Shown: positions 12,176 to 23,411 of the stretch, one piece after another
Numbering within the stretch: the first letter of the stretch is position 1
Layout: every line of letters begins with the position of its first letter
NCBI GenBank assembly: GCA_018136815.1
Contig: CM030933.1
Location: 868,001 to 932,000, forward strand
Direction of reading: 5' to 3'
DNA: 64,000 nt
Source of the DNA: Isochrysis galbana
Lineage: Eukaryota; Haptophyta; Isochrysidales; Isochrysidaceae
The notes under the pieces: generated by a model
Told to the model about the DNA's origin: nothing
Databases searched by the model: none
The model's input: the letters and a program-made list of their open reading frames with translations, nothing else
Made by a program: the position numbers and the translations under genes

Positions 12176-13399
12176 TCAATGACGATCCATACTAGGCAGC
12201 GAGGGGGCTCTGGGTGTAGTGAATGGAAGCGGCGATCGGTACTTGTCGGCGTACTTGGCGCAGCAAGGACAGCAAGTGCCGCATGTGCAACACGGCGAGC
12301 ACACGCATGGGGGCTCATCGTTGCAAAAGGCGTAGCCACACTCCAAGAACGGCGCCAAGAATGAGGCAAGACAGCGCTCCAAGCAATTTCCGCTTTGGCT
12401 GTCGGATCGGAAAGTGCCCATGTACTGACCACTCGGATTTTGACGATTGGCCCATTCCAAGTACTCGTCGTAGTATTTGGTCTTCTTACCTTGGCCATCC
12501 ACGATTTGCACAACTGGGTACTGAGAGGCGCCCCAGATTCCACCCTTCTTGAGGCCATAATACAGGGGCGGGGGCAGGATTTTCTTCAATCCGGCCTGCT
12601 GGTTGGGGCTCATCTTGGCCCAAGCACCCTCGATCACATGCGTAGTGCGCGCCCAACCCCAAGGCCGCTTCTGCATTCGCAGTTCAAACAATGGGGCAGT
12701 ATTTATGTACTCATCTCCTGAAAAGAAGTCCAGAATGATCTCGATGCCTTCCGGATTGAGCTCGGGGTCCTCAATCTCCTCCCGCCGATTGAACCTCATG
12801 TCAGCTGCGAGGCGGATGTCCCAGGTGACAGTTGTCGAGATGTACGGGACCATTGTGTCAGGCAGGCAGCAACAACGCATCAAAGTGTTCACACATCCAA
12901 ACAGGTAGCAAAACGCCGAGTTTGGGTATGTGCCAAACGTCCAGTGGCCATTGTAGCCGCCACCGTTGGGGATGTATCTCGCCGTCCCCATCGGATTGAC
13001 GCGGCCATGCGAGAGGACTGGCTCTTGCTCATGCGAGACCCACTCGATGGGCCAGTCTCCAAATGCAGCGAGCGTCTCAGTCGACGGTGTCACCCACATG
13101 AAGGGCCAGCGATTGTCAGCGCCGTGGAACTGGGGCTGCTGGCCGACGGAGGACTGAAGAAACTGGTCTATCCAGAAAATGCCCTCGAGCGACGCCGGCA
13201 ACCCGGGCACGTCGCCGGGCCGGGCAAAGGCGAGGCTCTCGATCACGCGGTCGTTGGCGACACGTTGCACCTGCATCATCTGGCTCGGCCACTGCTCGAG
13301 GGGGATGTCGGGGCGACGATGGACGCGCTCGGCCTTCCGGCGCGAGGCGATGAAATCGGCGCTCGGCCGTTCCATCGTCGGAGTAGGAAGGGGCGGCAT
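12176..13399 (-). CDS. Unrecognised 407-residue protein with a cysteine-rich tail
   Basis: Single exon from ATG 13399 to TGA 12176. I do not recognise the family. The protein is coding-like, rich in Trp/Tyr/Pro and not low-complexity. It contains a Gly/Tyr/Trp-rich centre (NGGGYNGHWTFGTYPNSAF), a short Cys cluster (LMRCCCLPD) and a C-terminal cluster with many CC or CxC pairs (CSPCCTCGTCCPCC). Such clusters can be palmitoylation sites or metal ligands; which applies here is unknown. No signal peptide is evident, and no clear membrane helix apart from a short hydrophobic stretch near the first cluster. It is flanked upstream by a 30-base G run at 13561-13590. It stands alone on its strand. Confidence 0.65.
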   Translation of the reverse strand: MPPLPTPTMERPSADFIASRRKAERVHRRPDIPLEQWPSQMMQVQRVANDRVIESLAFARPGDVPGLPASLEGIFWIDQFLQSSVGQQPQFHGADNRWPFMWVTPSTETLAAFGDWPIEWVSHEQEPVLSHGRVNPMGTARYIPNGGGYNGHWTFGTYPNSAFCYLFGCVNTLMRCCCLPDTMVPYISTTVTWDIRLAADMRFNRREEIEDPELNPEGIEIILDFFSGDEYINTAPLFELRMQKRPWGWARTTHVIEGAWAKMSPNQQAGLKKILPPPLYYGLKKGGIWGASQYPVVQIVDGQGKKTKYYDEYLEWANRQNPSGQYMGTFRSDSQSGNCLERCLASFLAPFLECGYAFCNDEPPCVCSPCCTCGTCCPCCAKYADKYRSPLPFTTPRAPSLPSMDRH

Positions 13400-13557
13400 G
13401 GGTCCCCTTCTCTCCTCCCCCCGCTCCCCACTGCCCCCTTCCCCCCCCCCTCACCCGACGGAAGCAACAGGGGCGAGCGCCGCGCTCTTTCCGGCGGGGA
13501 CGGAAAGGGGAGAAAGAGGGTTCTCGCACGAGAATATTGGAATACTGGGGTGTGTGG

Positions 13558-13593
<36 letters not shown>

Positions 13594-14230
13594 TCTGAAG
13601 AACGGCTCGCAACTAGCAACACCCGAAAATCATCATACTAGTGGTACAATAAAAAATAGTGGTCAGCAGAACAGCAGAACAGAGTTTTTCTTACTGCCGA
13701 AGCGCCAAAATTGGAGCTTCCACACATTCTTTTGTCAACTGCTCGCTACTCGCTACCCGCTCACCCGTAGCCCCCAAGCTCTCTGTGGAATCAGGCGGGT
13801 GCTTGATTGTGGCAAGTCTCAATGGGGTACGGGCCAAGGAGTGAGGAGAGGTCTCGAGAGAGGGGGAAAGGGCGCGCTACATCGCGACATCGCGACGACG
13901 GCCCACGAGACAAGACCCCCACATCACTCACTCACCAACTCACCAACAAGAAAACACCGAAAACTAAAACTAACGCAACATCGCACAAACAAATCAATGA
14001 AACAAATAAGGACGACCCAACAAACTCGGCGTGCAATGCGGCGAAGCTTCCCGGACAACTCATTACTCATTGGCGAAAACAAAACTCACTCACAATTTTT
14101 CTCACACACTACACATCTACACATTGATAGAAGCACCGCATCCGCCTGGAGTATATAAAATACTCTGGATGCGACACCCCCCGACTTAAGTCGAGCGTCC
14201 ACGCGAGTCATGGGGTGATCAGGCCCAAAA

Positions 14231-14400
14231 CATAGGGCGGTCAAACAGGAAACAGGGGCCTTTTAACCATTAGCAATGCCAGTAGTAAGGGTTGGGCTGC
14301 ATTTTTTGACCGTGGCGCGATGCCCAATAAAAAAACCTCCAGGGGGGGCCACCTGCCGACACGAAAATCTTCGCCAAGAAATGGTGCGATTCGCTCCCCC
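14231..14400 (+). repeat. Dispersed repeat, copy 1 (TATAGGGCGGTCAA family), inverted relative to 32300-32464
   Basis: Begins CATAGGGCGGTCAAACAG and runs through a poly-A-containing stretch (CAATAAAAAAACCTCC) to about 14400. The reverse complement of 32300-32464 matches along its whole length with scattered differences. The same terminal motif recurs at 37232 and 47498. It is non-coding; the family is unknown to me. Confidence 0.75.
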
Positions 14401-14999
14401 TCCCCTTGCCCTTGCCCAATCTTAACCCAGCTGCAATTCATCGTCGCAGCAACCGAATGCCAGCCGGATGTGCGCTTTCAATCATGTGGCCTCGTGGCCT
14501 CCGATGGCTCTCATGGATGCTATTCTCCTAGTCGTTCTGTCGTGCTTTGCAATCTACTTGGCAACTGCCAATTTCCGTTGTATCGCTTAGGCCTTAGCTG
14601 GCACTGGACCGGGCAAGGGCAAGCGTCGAAAGTGACCGTACGTATTGAGTATCGGCCTTCCAGAACGGGAGAGCATCGCGAACCTCTTCCGCCGACAGCT
14701 AGGCGTAGACCTCGTGGAGAAGAAGCCGGCCTGGGCATGAAGGGTAGTGTCTCCGAGGGTCTTTTCGTTTGTGATGCGCAATAGACGTGTAACCCCGACT
14801 CAATAATGTGATTGGAACAGTAGAAGATAACGTAATGTGCGAAAACACCGTCACACGCCGCTCTCTGCCATCGATTCCCTCTGTGAGAAGAATCCGTGAA
14901 CGCAGACGGAGGGGGGTGTGGGAGCGCCCGCCGCGCGGCAGCGACGTGTCCCCTCCCCCCGCCCCTTAGGGCATCTCTTCTCTCTCTCTTTGGGCGGGA

Positions 15000-15650
15000 G
15001 GGGGGGGGGGGGGGGGGGGGGCGCGAGCGGGGCGGAGCGGGAGAGGGAGAGGGGGAGAGAGGGAGAGAGGGGGGGGTCCCCTACAAGAGAGAGAGGAAGC
15101 AGGGGGGTTACGCTAGAAGAGAGAGAGCGCGAGAGAGGCGGCGTGAGGGAGAGAGACGGGGACCACGGGAAGCAGAAGAGAGAGAGAGAGATGTGACGGG
15201 ATGGGAATGCGGGAATAATAGACTGGGAGGGAGGAGGAGAGAGACCAAGGCAGTTAGGAGAGCACTCAGAAAAAGAGAGAATACAATAGGAGAGGAGAGC
15301 AGAGGATATACCGGGAGAAGGAGAGGTGAGGGAGGGAGAGAGCGAGGGAGGGAGAGGGAGCGAGAGAGAGAGGGGAGGAGGACAAAGTAGCAAATACAGA
15401 GAGTAGAGGAGGGGTTAGGGGAGGGAGAGGGAGGGGAGGGAGGGGGAGGGGGAGAGAGAGGAGAGAGAGAGAGAGAAAGAGAGAGAGCGAGCGAGGGAGG
15501 GAGGGAGGGAGGGAGGGAGGGAGGAAGAGCGAGTTGGAGTGAGAGAGAGAGAAGAGAGAGGGAGAGAGAGAGAGGGAGGGAGGGAGGGAGAGAAGAGAGA
15601 GAGAGAGGGAGGGAGAGGGAGAGAGGAGAGAGAGGGGTGGTGACGAGAGC
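15000..15650. repeat. Purine-rich (GA)n/(GGGA)n low-complexity tract
   Basis: About 650 bases of almost pure G and A on the plus strand, with imperfect GA and GGGA microsatellites. It ends about 75 bases before the EF-G1 start codon. Long open frames on both strands are Ser/Leu/Pro or Arg/Glu/Gly repeats without meaning. Confidence 0.9.
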
Positions 15651-15725
15651 GTTCCGCGTGTGGTTTTTTCTCGTCTCTCCCCCTTCCTCAGTGGCGGCGT
15701 CGGGCGCTCGGGTGGGCAGCGCAGC

Positions 15726-17912
15726 ATGCTGGGCATGAGGCTGCGCTCGGGAGCGCCGCACTGCGGAGGGATGCGAAGGCTTGCCTCGCGCTCGCTCGCC
15801 GCCGCCGCCGGCGACACCCTCCAGCGCATGCGCAACATCGGCATCTCGGCGCACATTGACTCGGGGAAGACGACGCTCACTGAGCGCATCCTCTACTACA
15901 CCGGCCGGATCGGCGCGATCCACGAGGTGCGAGGCAAGGACGGGGTGGGTGCAAAGATGGACTTCATGGAGCTCGAGCGCGAGAAGGGCATCACCATCCA
16001 GTCGGCCGCCACGCACGCCACATGGCGAGACTACGAAATCAACGTAATCGACACTCCCGGCCACGTCGACTTCACCATCGAGGTCGAGCGCGCGCTGCGC
16101 GTGCTCGACGGCGCGATCTTGGTCCTGTGTGGCGTGGCGGGCGTGCAGTCGCAGTCCATCACTGTGGATCGGCAGATGCGACGCTACGGTGTGCCGCGCC
16201 TGGCCTTCATCAATAAGCTGGACCGCGAGGGCTCCAACCCTGACCATGTCATTGAGCAGCTACGCAAGAAGCTCCGGCTCAATGCGGCAGCCGTGCAGCT
16301 TCCAATTGGGCTCAGCGGTGACCACACTGGCGTCATCGACCTCATCGAACGCAAGGCATATTCGTTCAATGGACCCGGTGGTGAGATTGTCGAGATCTCT
16401 GAGCCGCCTGCCCACTTGGCAGAGGCCATGGAGGCCAAACGTTTGGAGATGATTGAGAAGCTCGCAGACGTGGACGAGGAGATCGCCGAGTTCTACATTT
16501 CGGAGGAGGAGCCACCTGTTGAGCTCCTCCACGCAGCAATACGGCGGCAGACGATCGCCAACGCCTTCACGCCCGTGTTTATGGGCTCCGCCTTCAAGAA
16601 CAAAGGCGTCCAACCGCTGTTGGACGGCGTCACAAAGTATCTGCCCTCGCCTACCGAAGTGACCAACACGGCTCTGGACTTGGATGATGGTGAGAAGGAA
16701 GTTAAGCTCAGCGGCGACTCCAAGGACCATTTTGTTGGCTTGGCCTTCAAACTCGAGGAAGGCAAGTTCGGCCAGCTCACATACATACGCATCTATCAGG
16801 GATCAATCTCGAGGGGCGACACTATCTTTGCGATGACAGCGGATCGCAAGAAGGTGCGCATACCGCGCCTCGTGCGCATGCACGCCAACGAGATGGAGGA
16901 TGTCGAGAAGGGCGATGCTGGTGACATCGTCGCCATGTTCGGCGTTGACTGCGCGTCGGGCACCACCTTCACGGATGGCAAGGCGAAGCTGTCGCTCACG
17001 TCTATGTTTGTGCCGGACCCTGTCATCTCATTAGCGCTTATTCCCGACAACAAGAACAGCCCCAACTTCTCCAAAGCGCTTGGCCGCTTCACCAAAGAGG
17101 ATCCCACATTTCGTGTCCACACTGATGAGGAATCTGGGCAAACCATCATCTCTGGGATGGGCGAACTCCACCTGGAGATCTACGTCGAGCGCCTCTCGCG
17201 CGAGTATGGCGTGAAGTGCACGACCGGCGCCCCCAAGGTTGCTTTCCGTGAGACGTGTTCGAACCGCTCCAAGTTTTCGTACACGCATAAGAAGCAGAGT
17301 GGCGGCTCGGGTCAGTTTGGGCGTGTGGAGGGCTACATCGAGCCCATCTCAGACACTCTGGGCGAGGGTACGTTCGAGTTTGAGAATGGCTTGGTTGGAA
17401 ACTCGATCCCTCCAGAATTCGTTCCGGCGATCGAGAAGGGCTTCCGGGAAGCTCTCATGCAGGGTGTCCTAACAGGATCGCCCGTCATGGGGGTGCGAGT
17501 GGTGCTGCAGGATGGGCTGGCGCACGCAGTCGACTCGAACGAGATGGCGTTCCGAGCGGCTGCCAGGGGAGCATTCAAACAGGCGATGCAGGTGGCGAAG
17601 CCAGTCCTTTTAGAGCCGCTCATGTCGACTGAAGTGGCGGTACCGAGCGAGTTCCAGGGCACGGCAGTGGCTCTTATCTCACAGAGGAAAGGCAACATCA
17701 ACAGCATGGAAGGCGCCGACTTCGTGTCGATCGATGCTGACGTGCCGCTTGAGAGTATGTTCGGCTTCTCTTCCGACTTGCGGAGCGCAACACAAGGCAA
17801 AGGCGAGTACACGATGGAGTACAAGATGCACGTGCCCGCACCTAGAGATAAGACAGAAGAGCTCGTCAAGAAGTGGCAGCTAGCGCAGCAGGGCAAGGGA
17901 GATGACAACTGA
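15726..17912 (+). CDS. GFM1: Mitochondrial translation elongation factor G1
   Basis: GTPase that translocates tRNAs on the mitochondrial ribosome. Single exon of 728 residues. I chose ATG 15726 because the frame upstream opens at GTG only. The leader is Arg/Ser/Ala-rich ([20 protein letters not shown]), typical of a mitochondrial presequence. GTPase motifs: G1 AHIDSGKTT (the EF-G1 form), switch I/G2 [14 protein letters not shown]3 DTPGHVDF, G4 NKLDREG. Domain II contains [20 protein letters not shown]. Domain III/V contains [14 protein letters not shown], and the C-terminal part contains INSMEGADF and [13 protein letters not shown]. Length and order are standard and nothing is missing. No intron is needed. 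Confidence 0.97.
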   Translation: MLGMRLRSGAPHCGGMRRLASRSLAAAAGDTLQRMRNIGISAHIDSGKTTLTERILYYTGRIGAIHEVRGKDGVGAKMDFMELEREKGITIQSAATHATWRDYEINVIDTPGHVDFTIEVERALRVLDGAILVLCGVAGVQSQSITVDRQMRRYGVPRLAFINKLDREGSNPDHVIEQLRKKLRLNAAAVQLPIGLSGDHTGVIDLIERKAYSFNGPGGEIVEISEPPAHLAEAMEAKRLEMIEKLADVDEEIAEFYISEEEPPVELLHAAIRRQTIANAFTPVFMGSAFKNKGVQPLLDGVTKYLPSPTEVTNTALDLDDGEKEVKLSGDSKDHFVGLAFKLEEGKFGQLTYIRIYQGSISRGDTIFAMTADRKKVRIPRLVRMHANEMEDVEKGDAGDIVAMFGVDCASGTTFTDGKAKLSLTSMFVPDPVISLALIPDNKNSPNFSKALGRFTKEDPTFRVHTDEESGQTIISGMGELHLEIYVERLSREYGVKCTTGAPKVAFRETCSNRSKFSYTHKKQSGGSGQFGRVEGYIEPISDTLGEGTFEFENGLVGNSIPPEFVPAIEKGFREALMQGVLTGSPVMGVRVVLQDGLAHAVDSNEMAFRAAARGAFKQAMQVAKPVLLEPLMSTEVAVPSEFQGTAVALISQRKGNINSMEGADFVSIDADVPLESMFGFSSDLRSATQGKGEYTMEYKMHVPAPRDKTEELVKKWQLAQQGKGDDN

Positions 17913-19091
17913 GGAGCGAACAAATCTACTACTATAAGAATCGAAAAGCCGTGCGCTAAACAATAGCTGTCACGAATGATGAGGCTATTCACCCTCTCCC
18001 TTTCGAAATTACCACACATCATCTGCGAGTCAAAGGAGCCGAGCTTGCGTCATCTCACAAGGCATTAGCCACGCGACGGCTTGGGCAAGAAGCCGCTAGA
18101 GCCTTCGCACATTATTATTTGCTGATGTTGCACAATGGCTTTTTGATTGGTCGGTTTGATCTTGTTGGTGGGTTGATGGATGGCCGGCCCACGCTCACGA
18201 TCCAGGTGGTGGGCGGGTAATGAGGTGACCGGTGATGGGTGATGGGTATCCGTAGTGTGAGTGTGAGCCAAAAAAAACTTAATCAACTAACCATGACGGA
18301 TTGGAAGTTGCCGCACACCTCACACCTCCAATTGGTGACGGAGAGGAGGAAGGATTTACGGCGGGAGGTGCGGCTTGAGGCGGGCCGGATGGGAAGACGG
18401 GCTCAATTTCATCCAGGGCGGGAGGACGGGCTTAGGCGATGGCGGGCGCGCGACGACGGAGCGGCAGGGGAGGCCAGGCTGGGCCAGGGGCTGAGCCCCA
18501 GCCTCCACTGCGCCCCGTGCTGCCCTTGCTGGCCCTCTGGCCTCTGGGACGCCCAGAAAGGCCCTCTGAGAGCAGGCCATGGCGCGCCGCATGGCGACGC
18601 GCAGCATGGAGCATGGAGAGATGGAGAGCGCTGCGTGAGAGTGGAGAGAGGGAGAGGGCCGGAGGGTTTTGCACCCCCCCCGATGGAGTGCGGTGAGAAA
18701 CAGGCCCCGTTCACGTTCGCAAACGGGTAGGGGGCGGCTGGCGACAGGAGGGAGAGAGAAGGGAGTGACCCAAGGGTTGGCGCATGGCTCGTCCAGTGTA
18801 TGTGGCTCGGAATGCTAGCTAACAAGATGTCCTACGACGCTATAAGTTCTAATGCCAACCAAAAATCGATAATAACCAAGTGGTGCGGTTGGTCGGTCTT
18901 CTGTCTCACCTTTCATCCTTCGTCTTGAGAGTAGATTATGGTACTAGCAGGAGTACTACTTTATGTGATCCCTCTATCGCAGATGACGCGTCCCGGCCGT
19001 GGACGGGGTCCGTGCGCCATCGCTCCCCGTCCTTATCGATCCTCGCTTCCTTCCGGCCGAACGTTCTGGCCGCAACCGGAAGGACCAAACC
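17913..19091. other. Intergenic region containing a copy of dispersed repeat family A
   Basis: 17913-18360 shows nothing recognisable. 18465-18770 matches 25910-26190. 18777-18860 matches, inverted, 27370-27455 next to the uL5m gene. Confidence 0.6.
18465..18860 (+). repeat. Dispersed repeat family A, partial copy
   Basis: Shares long near-identical blocks with 25910-26190, for example GGGGCTGAGCCCCAGCCTCC, GGCCCTCTGAGAGCAGGCC, CGCGCCGCATGGCGACGCG and CCCCCGATGGAGTGCGG. The end segment 18777-18860 recurs inverted at 27370-27455. It lacks the 5' start seen in the two complete-looking copies (25632 and 37422). Confidence 0.75.
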
Positions 19092-19742
19092 ATGATGGAG
19101 ACCATTAGAGGAGCAACGTGTACACTAGTCTACCCGAAGCGCTTCAAATCAGCCCCCAGCACGCTCTCATTTTGCGAGAAGGAGGTCGTCAACGTATTCG
19201 AGTCCTGCCCAATCTGCTGCGAGGCAGTCCGTAATCTGCACACAATGTCGGCGTGTGGCTGCGTTGCCTGCAGCAAATGCCTCGAGACCTGGGTGAATGA
19301 GCAGATGCCGGAGGCAAAGGCAAGGCGGCAACTGCGTGTGCGCTGCGGCTTCGGCGCGACGTGCAAGAAGAGCCTCCCCCAAGCTGTTGTTCTCCAAGTA
19401 GACGCTGCACGTCAAGTTGCAGATCAGATTGAGACCCGGTTCAGGCTGCAGGCCAATCCGTTTTATTCGGAGGAGATGCAAGTGGAGTGCATCAAAGCAG
19501 ATTGCATTGGCATTGGCTACCTCGGCAGCGAGACCATTATGTGCATGATCTGCGAAGAACAATGGGCTGCCGAGGAGGAGACCATCGCCAAGCCGATAGA
19601 AGATGGCTACGAGCTAGATCGACACATCAAAAGATGTCCTGGATGCCGGGTGAGAGTGGAAAAGACAGGTGGATGCAATCACATGAAGTGTTCCCTTTGC
19701 AATTTTGAGTGGTGGTGGCACACGGGCGCGCCCTTCAGATGA
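19092..19742 (+). CDS. RING-between-RING (RBR) type protein, possible E3 ubiquitin ligase
   Basis: 216 residues from ATG 19092; the frame extends upstream only from a GTG. RING1 is at about residues 39-95 (CPICCEAV, then CGCVACSKCLETWV and RCGFGATCKKSL). An in-between-RING segment follows (ECIKADCIGIGYLG, IMCMICEEQW). RING2 at about 182-212 reads CPGCRVRVEKTGGCNHMKC. RBR ligases such as parkin form a thioester on the RING2 cysteine of the GGC-x-HMKC block, and that Cys is present. Oddly, the usual WCWxCG ending is replaced by EWWWHTG and the protein stops a few residues later, so the last zinc ligands are missing. Activity is therefore uncertain. A 3' exon supplying a different end cannot be excluded. 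Confidence 0.85.
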   Translation: MMETIRGATCTLVYPKRFKSAPSTLSFCEKEVVNVFESCPICCEAVRNLHTMSACGCVACSKCLETWVNEQMPEAKARRQLRVRCGFGATCKKSLPQAVVLQVDAARQVADQIETRFRLQANPFYSEEMQVECIKADCIGIGYLGSETIMCMICEEQWAAEEETIAKPIEDGYELDRHIKRCPGCRVRVEKTGGCNHMKCSLCNFEWWWHTGAPFR

Positions 19743-20753
19743 TTCGAGAACGCAGTCTGGTAATCATCCATCTTGCTCTTCGTCCATTGTACGACACTCA
19801 ATGCTCCTAGAACGCGGGCCACGACTGCATGGCATTCATTCCGTGCGGCTGCAGTGACGTAATTTTGTGCGTGTACCTTTACTAAGCATGCCATATGGCT
19901 CCTGGGTAAGTTGTGGTACACACATAGTGGCCTACGGCACCTAGTGCTCTATCACGGGCCCGCCGCTGGCATTGCACGTTGCTATCTATCCGCGCTGATG
20001 GTAGGCAAGGGTGGGTAGTAGGTTGCGGCACCAACAATCTGCCTCACACCGTACAAATAGCGGTAAATTTGTAAAGAGTTCTTGGGAGGTAGCTAACAAC
20101 CGCTAACTGAGTGAACTAGTTAACTGCTTCTCCTAGTCCCTAGCCTTGCATCGTGTATAAGAATTGATGGATAATTACCTGACCGACGGTCCGAACTGGT
20201 AAGGTTGAGGACCATCTAACAGGACAGAGGCCTTGTCTGGGAGGGCTGCGCCTGCTCGGAGCTCGCATCAGCGGAGGAATGGGCGGCATAAAGGCGTCGA
20301 GCCGTGCTTTTTAGCGTACCAGTTGTATTACTATAAAATAATTAGGATAGTATAATTTAAAATTGGTAACTAACTAAAATGAACACATAAAAAGAAGATC
20401 TACATGGTCCTCTTTCGACGGAACGCGACCGACCTTCCCGCCTTAACGGCTGCGCCGCTCCCCGTTGCGGCCGGGGTCGTCACGCTCCAGAGCCGCGTGT
20501 GCGCTAAGTATATATATAGAATATTACTACTATGAATTTTTAACCCAAGTTGTACATCCCATCCTACAAGTCACTCCCAAGACACGACCATCCTCCATGG
20601 CCAGCCTGCCCTACCCCACCAGTCACATAATTGATGTTGTGAGTAGCAGGTGATAGATTGTTTGAGGCCCTATCGGCGGGGTAATGCGTAATGCGCAACA
20701 ACATACACAACGAATGACAGCAATCACAACAACGGGATGAAAGAGAAGTTCGC
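19743..20753. other. Intergenic region, no gene recognised
   Basis: AT-richer stretches occur at 20320-20400 and 20505-20560, and many short frames lack motifs. Convergent between the RBR gene and the leftward AGC kinase. No RNA gene or repeat was identified. Confidence 0.5.
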
Positions 20754-21107
20754 CTAGAGCTCCAATGTGGAGTCCTCATTGATCTCACGAAATGGCTCCA
20801 CGTCCTGCAAGTTGCCAGCGAGCGGTGGGATTGGGCCTCTACTTGCACTTGCAGCCACGTGAGGCAACAGTGCCCTACCAGCGCACGAGCGCACACCATG
20901 AGGTACTAGGCCGGCAGTAGGGTAGACTGCGTGCAGCTCATCTTCCGAGCCGTGATCGTCCACCGGAGCCGCAGGAGTAGCGGAAGCCAAACAAACGAAG
21001 GGAAGAAGCAATATGTGCCGAGAGGTGTACCGGAAAAGTGTGATGAGCGAAGCCAGCAGGCTCCTGTAGATAGGCACAACACCTTGATCCTCCCTTCGTG
21101 ACGTTTC

Positions 21108-22022
21108 CTATCTTGTCTCGGTCTCCGCATTTCTTTGATCATCGACTCGCATTCGTCCCATACTTTCAGATGCCGCACTTACGCTAGGATTGTACCTGAA
21201 ACATCGCACGGAAAGCGCTAGGGTATAATCTATCTCAAGGCATGCCTGCGGGAACGCGTGCGACTGCGGTGATGCATGCGGGGCGTATGAAGTTTCAACG
21301 CAATTGATGGTGTGCGTGGGGTTGGCTGCTTTGGCGGTAAATCTTCTCGTAAGGAAGAGGAATCTGAGACGGAGAATCACAGCCACCAAGATAGTGAGGA
21401 ATATTTGAGACGAGGGGTAACATGCACGTACGTGAAACCCTCGAAGTTGGCTTGTTGTGCCTCGTTTAGATACGTGCCATGGGATATAGAGTCTACGACG
21501 CGCTGGTTGGTGAAGGCCTTATGAAAGTTGTTGGTGTCCTCAAGCGATGCCGTTTTCGACTTGAAGGGAGGCTTGATCGCCTTGGCGAGCAAGTCGTCCC
21601 AATTTTGTGGGCGAAAGAATGGGTGCTGCAGCACTTCCTCGCCCAACTTCTTGCTACCTAGACGGTGAGAGGGCTCGCGAACAAGCATTCCTTCAATGAT
21701 GTGTTGACATTCGGAACTCATCCCTATGAGGATAGTGGTATATGAAGAATGAATGGAAACACATAGAGGGACGTGTTGGCATGTCTCTTGACGGTAGGCA
21801 TGCCTCTCGTGATGCCCAAGACAACAGATTTTGAGCCAGTGATAATTAAGACAGCGCGGGGAGGCGACCCCCCGCGGCCCCCTTGCACACCTGCGAATTT
21901 TGGTTGGGTGTTAATAACCTTCTTGTACACGTCCTTGATTGTGTCGCCCCAGAAGGGCGGCACACCCACAACCATCTCGTACAAAACGCATCCAAGAGAC
22001 CAGTAGTCCACCTGTAAAGCGC

Positions 22023-22121
<99 letters not shown>

Positions 22122-23321
22122 TCAAAATGCGTGCAACGAATCGGAAAGGGAAGGCTCGCACGCATCACCTCTCGGCATGCACAGCACATCGTAGAGCGCG
22201 CTCATCGTTCTCAGTGCTTCGGCGCACCTCAAAACCATACATTTTGCGCATCCAGATCTCGGGAGCCAAGTAGACAGGTGTACCACAGAAAGTGTCTGCT
22301 GTCTCGCTCTCCTTGCTGAGCCCGAAATCAGTCAGCTTGACGTGGCCATCGGCATCGAGCAGGACATTTTCAGGCTTTAGATCGCGGTAGATGATGCCCA
22401 GAGAGTGCAGGTGACGGATGGCAAGGAAGACCTCTCCAGCGTAGAATCGCGCTTGTGATTCGCGAAACTTTTTGCACCGCGAGAGCAGGTAATAAAGGTC
22501 GCCGCCCGTGCAGAAGTGCATAACATAGTAGAGTTTCGTCTGCGTGTGAAAGGCATACTTGAGACCGAGGATAAATGGATGGGTGCGGCAGTTGAGGAGA
22601 GCAAGTACATTGCGCTCAGCGATGGTATGCTGAAGGTCCTTCGGGTCATTGCGTGCAAAGACTGCCTCTTTCTTTAGCACCTTCATTGCAAATATCTCCT
22701 TGGTTTGCCGCCGTCTCACTTGCATCACTTTGCCATACGTGCCTCTACCGATGACCTTGAGAAGCTCGAAGTCTCCTAGGGTTACATCCTCCTCGCTGTC
22801 TTGTGCAACGTTGTGCACCTCCTCTGGTTCTGGGTCCGTTGGAGCCTCCTGTTCGCCAGGCTGCAAGGATCGCTGTGGGTCAAAACGCGCGGTGCTGCTG
22901 CGCCGAATAGCCTCGATCCATGCATCGCGGCTCGCTGCATCAGGAGCACAAATCAGAAAGACTTTGCGAGAGGCAGGAGTTAGCTGAAAGGCGTGGGGCC
23001 GGCTGTTTGTCTCTGAGATGACTGGGACAACATCACAGCCAGGAACAGAGATGCATCCCTTGAGCTCGACCAGCGTAGGCGGCTCATTCCGTCCGGCACT
23101 CGATTGCTCAGACGTCTTATAATACTTCAAAAGTGGACCATCAAGCACAAACCAGCGCTCCTTCCACGTGCGAAAGATGTGACCTGAGGAGCAACGCGAG
23201 TACGAAGGTGAAGCAGTCTTCGGGCGGAGTTGATATCGCACGGCACCAAAGATGAAGCCTCCAGTATCCCACCTTGCTTTGTGAGGTAGCCTTCTTTGAT
23301 CGGCTTGCTACTCTGTGCCAT
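21108..23321 (-). CDS. PH-domain AGC protein kinase, Akt/PKB-like
   Basis: Phosphoinositide-recruited Ser/Thr kinase. Exons in phase: 23321-23273, 23183-22228, 22011-21891, 21723-21432, 21195-21108; 501 residues. The PH domain begins immediately ([12 protein letters not shown], then [15 protein letters not shown] across the first junction). Kinase motifs: glycine loop GRGTYGKV, lysine FAMKVLKK, catalytic [15 protein letters not shown], activation loop [12 protein letters not shown], then [13 protein letters not shown]. The AGC tail has [12 protein letters not shown] and the hydrophobic motif FEGFTY. The third intron-exon junction restores FAGMSSECQ. The second intron carries a 90-base GA repeat. 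The 3' end is ambiguous. GTAAGT at 21182 could splice a 13-nt microexon to 20804-20754 (ending EINEDSTLEL). Reading through the fourth intron also keeps FEGFTYV. Upstream activation by PDK1 and TORC2 is assumed from the family. Confidence 0.92.
22023..22114. repeat. (GA)n microsatellite inside a kinase intron
   Basis: About 46 uninterrupted GA dinucleotides on the plus strand, CT on the sense strand. It lies entirely inside the 216-nt intron 22227-22012 of the PH-AGC kinase gene, close to the acceptor, so it may double as an extended polypyrimidine tract. Confidence 0.97.
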
Positions 23322-23411
23322 AGCTCCCGCGCCGACGGTGCCAAGGCCAAAGGAGAGGAGGAGAGAGAGAGCGCGATGGAGGCACGGAGCAGCGCTGGGT
23401 GGCGGGGTCAA

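Larger units (their letters stand above)
13400..15725. other. Intergenic region with a G30 run, a dispersed-repeat copy and a GA-rich tract
   Basis: 13561-13590 is a run of 30 G. 14231-14400 is a dispersed repeat (own entry). 15000-15650 is almost entirely G/A with (GA)n and (GGGA)n stretches, next to mitochondrial EF-G1. A short coding-like segment near 14650-14735 (reading GLPERESIANLFRRQLG) could be an exon remnant, but nothing supports it further. Confidence 0.5.

Noticed and set aside
14887-15900. Long Ser/Leu/Pro and Arg/Glu frames upstream of EF-G1
   Set aside because: Translation of GA/CT microsatellites in either strand; no ordered sequence.
20754-21077. 107-codon minus-strand frame as an independent gene
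   Set aside because: Starts at GTG and abuts the kinase stop. Only its last 17 codons look plausible, as an alternative kinase exon.
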